Shown in pieces: positions 61,199-64,000 of a DNA stretch of 64,000 nucleotides. Source of the stretch: Pseudomonas frederiksbergensis (lineage in GTDB: Bacteria; Pseudomonadota; Gammaproteobacteria; Pseudomonadales; Pseudomonadaceae); NCBI RefSeq assembly GCF_017114915.1, contig NZ_JAAUOE010000024.1, positions 31,838 through 95,837 on the forward strand, in the 5' to 3' direction. The first letter of the stretch is position 1. Each line of letters starts with the position of its first letter. The translations under genes and the position numbers were made by a program. The notes under the pieces are model-generated. The model worked only from the letters and a program-made list of their open reading frames with translations. It searched no databases and was not told the DNA's origin.

Positions 61199-61897
61199 TC
61201 ACTTGGCCTGATTCGACGGATAAAGACCGGCAAGCCGCGCGATCACAACACCCACATAAAAGACGCCTGAAAATTCTTCGACCATCACAAGTGAGCGGGC
61301 GTGGTTGGTCAATGGGAGAACATCACCGTAACCGGTGGTCGTGAGCGTTGTGAGGCTGAAATAGATCAGCTTGAAGAAAGTGCCGGGCTGTGCGAAGTCG
61401 AGGTGGCCAGGGCCGAATGAGCCAGCGCTGGATATCTCGACCAGGGCATAGACGAAGGACCAAACGAACGCCAGCATGATGTAACCCGCAAGCGCGGCAT
61501 GCAGCTTGTCGGCGGTAATTGGCCCGCGCTTGAGAATATAGCGAAGCACTCCGCTAAACGAGACTGCAAGAGACGCTGCATAAGTTATCCCGGCAAGGAC
61601 AAGAATCGCGAGACTCTCGACCCACAACGCCGCCCATTGAAGGCCAACCCCAAGCAACGCCAGCCCCAGTTTCAGGATGAACCCCCGACGAGTCTGCCTG
61701 GTGGCGAAAGCGCCCACGAGCAGCACGATTGAAAACAGAATGCCGAGCAACGTGCGAGCAAATATACCGTCCTCAAGAAAGGGAAACAGGAGGATCAATC
61801 CTAGTAAGAGCAGCAATAGATAGGTGCAGGGCCCTCGCCCTATTACCATCTGAGCTAAATCCTCGTCGGATTCAGCTTTATCTTGCGGATCTGTCAT
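61199..61897 (-). CDS. Potassium channel-like membrane protein
   Basis: A 232-residue protein with five to six hydrophobic segments and a K+ selectivity filter in FKLIYFSLTTLTTTGYGDVL. Long N-terminal membrane part (CTYLLLLLLGLILLFPFLED, LLGILFSIVLLVGAFA). No voltage-sensor Arg row or RCK domain. It is one of two putative K+ channels in the window, the other in the low-oxygen block. Isolated on the minus strand; upstream 526 bases hold only an frmA remnant. Confidence 0.85.
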   Translation of the reverse strand: MTDPQDKAESDEDLAQMVIGRGPCTYLLLLLLGLILLFPFLEDGIFARTLLGILFSIVLLVGAFATRQTRRGFILKLGLALLGVGLQWAALWVESLAILVLAGITYAASLAVSFSGVLRYILKRGPITADKLHAALAGYIMLAFVWSFVYALVEISSAGSFGPGHLDFAQPGTFFKLIYFSLTTLTTTGYGDVLPLTNHARSLVMVEEFSGVFYVGVVIARLAGLYPSNQAK

Positions 61898-62301
61898 ACC
61901 GGTTTCCCAGAGATTGAAATAACGCTCGAGACCTGACGTTACACGGTTGAAATCTGACCTGGCTTTAGAAGAGTCGGCAGGGAAATTCTAGTCGCGAATG
62001 CATGTGAGAGGATTCAGCCTGTCAGACAGCCTGGATCGAAAGCAGACACGTGGCCTTGATGACTACTGCTGCGAGTGCCACCCGAGCAACCCCAGATCAA
62101 ACCCCAGCAAGCGAATCTGGCTTGCAGCAACACAGCCGACTGCAACAGCCGCCACCTGCCCCCCCTAAACGGCACACTCGCCCGTGCGCTGGCCCTGGCC
62201 GCGCTCGAGGCGTCATCGCAGACTATTCTTGATCTGGGCAACCGACCGGTCGCACCGAAGGAGGTCACTCGTTGATGCACTGTGTCCTTTTCGAAATCCG
62301 C

Positions 62302-62358
62302 CGCGGTTCGATCTGATGCATGAAGGCAAATTGATCCGCGCCGTCATCGAGTTCCGAT
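62302..62358 (+). pseudogene. C-terminal remnant of glutathione-dependent formaldehyde dehydrogenase (frmA)
   Basis: The plus-strand frame reads RFDLMHEGKLIRAVIEFR and a stop, matching the end of FrmA/AdhC (FDLMHEGKSIR...). The rest of the gene is absent: the preceding 400 bases show only short unrelated frames. It lies 65 bases before gfa, which normally works in the same formaldehyde pathway. Confidence 0.7.
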
Positions 62359-62423
62359 GAATTACCGGTCTGGGGCACGGCCCCAGGCACTTTTGTCTGA
62401 CACCCTGAAACGGAGACGCCAGC

Positions 62424-63002
62424 ATGAGCACCTTGCAACTTCACCCTGCACTGGACAATGGTATCCAACCCGCCGCCGCGAATTTCACAGGTGGCACCCT
62501 GCAATGCCTGTGTGCGACCGACAAAGTCGAGGTCAAGATCGACGCACAAACTCTGCATAACCACGCGTGCGGCTGCAGCAAATGCTGGAAACCACAAAAC
62601 GCGATTTTCGCCGTTATCGCCGTGGTGCCTCGAGATAAGGTCAGCATCATTGCCCACGGCGAAAAACTGGCGATTGTCGACGAATCCGCCACCATCCAAC
62701 GCCACGCCTGCAAGCAGTGTCACGCCCATCTCTTTGGGCGCATCGAGAACAAGGACCATGCGTTTTATGGCCTGGACTTCGTCCACACCGAGCTTTCGCC
62801 ACAGAGCGGATGGGCTGCGCCAGGATTCGCGGCGTTCGTGTCCTCCATCATCGAAACCGGCACACCGCCAGCGCAAATGAAGGCTATCCGCGAGCGCTTG
62901 CGCTCGATCGGCCTGGAACCCTATGACTGCCTGTCCCCGGATTTGATGGACGCACTGGCGACTCATGTCGCCAGACAGAAAGGCCTGCTCCCCGCCGCCT
63001 GA
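62424..63002 (+). CDS. gfa: S-(hydroxymethyl)glutathione synthase (Gfa)
   Basis: A 192-residue zinc enzyme joining formaldehyde to glutathione. Zinc-binding Cys lie in GGTLQCLCATDKVEV, HNHACGCSKCWKPQNA and QRHACKQCHAHLFGRI. Full length for the family. It starts MSTLQLHPALDNG with a GGAGACG ribosome site. With only the tail of frmA left upstream, the next pathway step must be served from another locus. Confidence 0.92.
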   Translation: MSTLQLHPALDNGIQPAAANFTGGTLQCLCATDKVEVKIDAQTLHNHACGCSKCWKPQNAIFAVIAVVPRDKVSIIAHGEKLAIVDESATIQRHACKQCHAHLFGRIENKDHAFYGLDFVHTELSPQSGWAAPGFAAFVSSIIETGTPPAQMKAIRERLRSIGLEPYDCLSPDLMDALATHVARQKGLLPAA

Positions 63003-63315
63003 TTGATCGGTCGCCGCGGTTTCTTTTCCGGACCGCGGTCCGATCCACCTTTGATGTTGTGCGCCCCACATAATTAACCGGGAGGGCTGTTGGCATTAAG
63101 ACAACGGGTTATGCCAGTTCTCAATTCCGCTCGTACCAATTTTGTACCACCAGGCTCTCTCAACCCACCTTTTCGCTATGGCTAACTGCATCTACATCAG
63201 GCAGATAACGGCCAAAAGCGGCTATAATCACTTGACTCACTGAAAATCAGCAGTAGAAACGATGATTTGCCGTGCACAGTAATTTTTTGTATAGCATATT
63301 AAAAAAACTTACCCC
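63003..63315. other. Gene-free region with base-composition shift
   Basis: Composition changes from GC-rich to AT-rich near 63100-63200. A stretch around 63109-63150 (CCAGTTCTCAATTCCGCTCG then TACCAATTTTGTACCACC) has the look of a tRNA 3' end or attachment site but does not fold as a tRNA. No gene is seen. Confidence 0.4.
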
Positions 63316-64000
63316 TTAATAATTGAGCCCGAAGCCATGCTCATCATCTCGCTTTGATTCTTCAGTTATTTGGATGTCTATATATACCACTAGGTCTTTA
63401 ACCCAGCGTCTTACATTAGGGTTTTCATGTTCAATCAGCGGGATTAGTGCCGCCTTATCTGATTCAAGGTAGGGTACAAGAGACCCTGACCAACCGCGGG
63501 TTCCAAAATTTGCACTCAGTTCGTTACCTACACGCTTGTCATTTCCGAATTTCTCAAGCAAGGCAATGAACAATGCTGATGGTTTTTTAATCTCATCAAC
63601 TATCTCAAAGATGTTCAGGCAGCGTGAAACAAAGATAGGACCAATATCAGGTTGTTTTTTACACCATTCAATAACGCTTTCAATTGGAATTACAGAAAGT
63701 ACACTTGGCGTATTGCTCACCAAACTTGCTTCCCGATCTAAAAGTTGTTGTAACCAATATCTCTCCATGCCTTCTGATTGAACGATAGCATCGCCAAAAA
63801 CCGGCCACAGGTCCTCAGCATAATCCTTCATAAGATGCAGCATCAACGGTTTGGTGCAAGTCCAGATGTCTCCATGATGAAAACCGTACTTACAGGAAGT
63901 AATCAACTGATTCGTTAGCGAGAGTGCAAGGCCCCGGTCTCGCACCTTTAATAACTTCTCGGCGATATCATGCCAATGGTGCAGGTCTGTAGCGGTTCCC
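63316..64000 (-). CDS. Unrecognised AT-rich gene, C-terminal part, runs off the right edge
   Basis: The last 227 codons of a gene that continues beyond the window; no stop is met up to base 64000 on the minus strand. The protein is helix-rich with no clear catalytic motif (DYAEDLWPVFGDAIVQSEGM, ESVIEWCKKQPDIGPIFVSR, KAALIPLIEHENPNVRRWVK). The last part (alternating Leu/Ile with NPNVRRW) is suggestive of HEAT-like repeats. A GTG at 63945 could act as an internal start but the open frame upstream argues against it. Codon use is AT-rich, unlike most of the window, suggesting an accessory or defence-type island. Confidence 0.6.
   Translation of the reverse strand, partial: GTATDLHHWHDIAEKLLKVRDRGLALSLTNQLITSCKYGFHHGDIWTCTKPLMLHLMKDYAEDLWPVFGDAIVQSEGMERYWLQQLLDREASLVSNTPSVLSVIPIESVIEWCKKQPDIGPIFVSRCLNIFEIVDEIKKPSALFIALLEKFGNDKRVGNELSANFGTRGWSGSLVPYLESDKAALIPLIEHENPNVRRWVKDLVVYIDIQITEESKRDDEHGFGLNY

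Noticed and set aside
62075..62275. 66-residue plus-strand frame before gfa
   Set aside because: Low-complexity composition, no ribosome site, and it sits in the decayed frmA region.
63109..63150. tRNA-like 3' end
   Set aside because: No acceptor, anticodon or D arm can be paired; kept only as a possible attachment remnant in the intergenic note.

Overview
The window comes from a Pseudomonas of the fluorescens/putida type. The evidence is high GC, typical Pseudomonas REP palindromes (several copies) and a conserved chromosomal block: cinAQ/cinRS copper genes, lolCDE, a PilZ protein, a glycerophosphodiesterase and sthA. No rRNA, tRNA, CRISPR array, transposase or integrase was recognised. All functions are read from sequence motifs and remembered family features; no database search was possible.

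0-15 kb is mostly core: a copper-responsive cupredoxin/preQ0-reductase pair facing its two-component system, the lipoprotein-release ABC transporter, soluble transhydrogenase, ApbE, and two LysR-linked detoxification or efflux genes. 15-30 kb is accessory. It holds katG, a 27-residue membrane peptide, a type VI secretion spike fused to a DUF2235 phospholipase with a DUF2931 lipoprotein as probable immunity partner (plus the wreck of a duplicate), a tyrosinase with a His-rich partner, an AT-rich lipoprotein with exact 135-bp repeats, a DapF-like racemase lacking one catalytic Cys beside a putative Fe(II) oxygenase, and a gutted amidase-type effector whose small membrane immunity candidate survives. 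Fragments of mqo flank the DapF/oxygenase pair. 30-37 kb carries a NERD protein, mqo, GNAT, YceI and a MocR/EamA pair.

36.8-52.1 kb is the most coherent unusual block. It contains Hsp20, an operon usp - acyl-CoA synthetase - E1alpha - E1beta - E2 - acyl carrier protein, a zinc-ribbon protein, an orphan GroEL, an FtsH, a K+ channel, a zinc alcohol dehydrogenase and a histidine kinase. Two perfect TTGATnnnnATCAA (Anr/FNR) boxes and two near-matches sit in front of these genes, so it reads as an oxygen-limitation survival island, reminiscent of the low-oxygen-activated locus of Burkholderia.

54.1-58.6 kb is a tight operon (UDP-sugar epimerase, GT2, LAB_N protein, ArnT-like transferase, SdiA-regulated-type protein) that fits polyprenyl-phosphate-linked sugar decoration of lipid A, perhaps with galacturonate. 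58.9-63 kb holds an NmrA-like reductase, a MATE pump, a second K+ channel, and gfa preceded by the last codons of a lost frmA. The window ends in an AT-rich gene running off the edge, possibly the rim of another accessory island.
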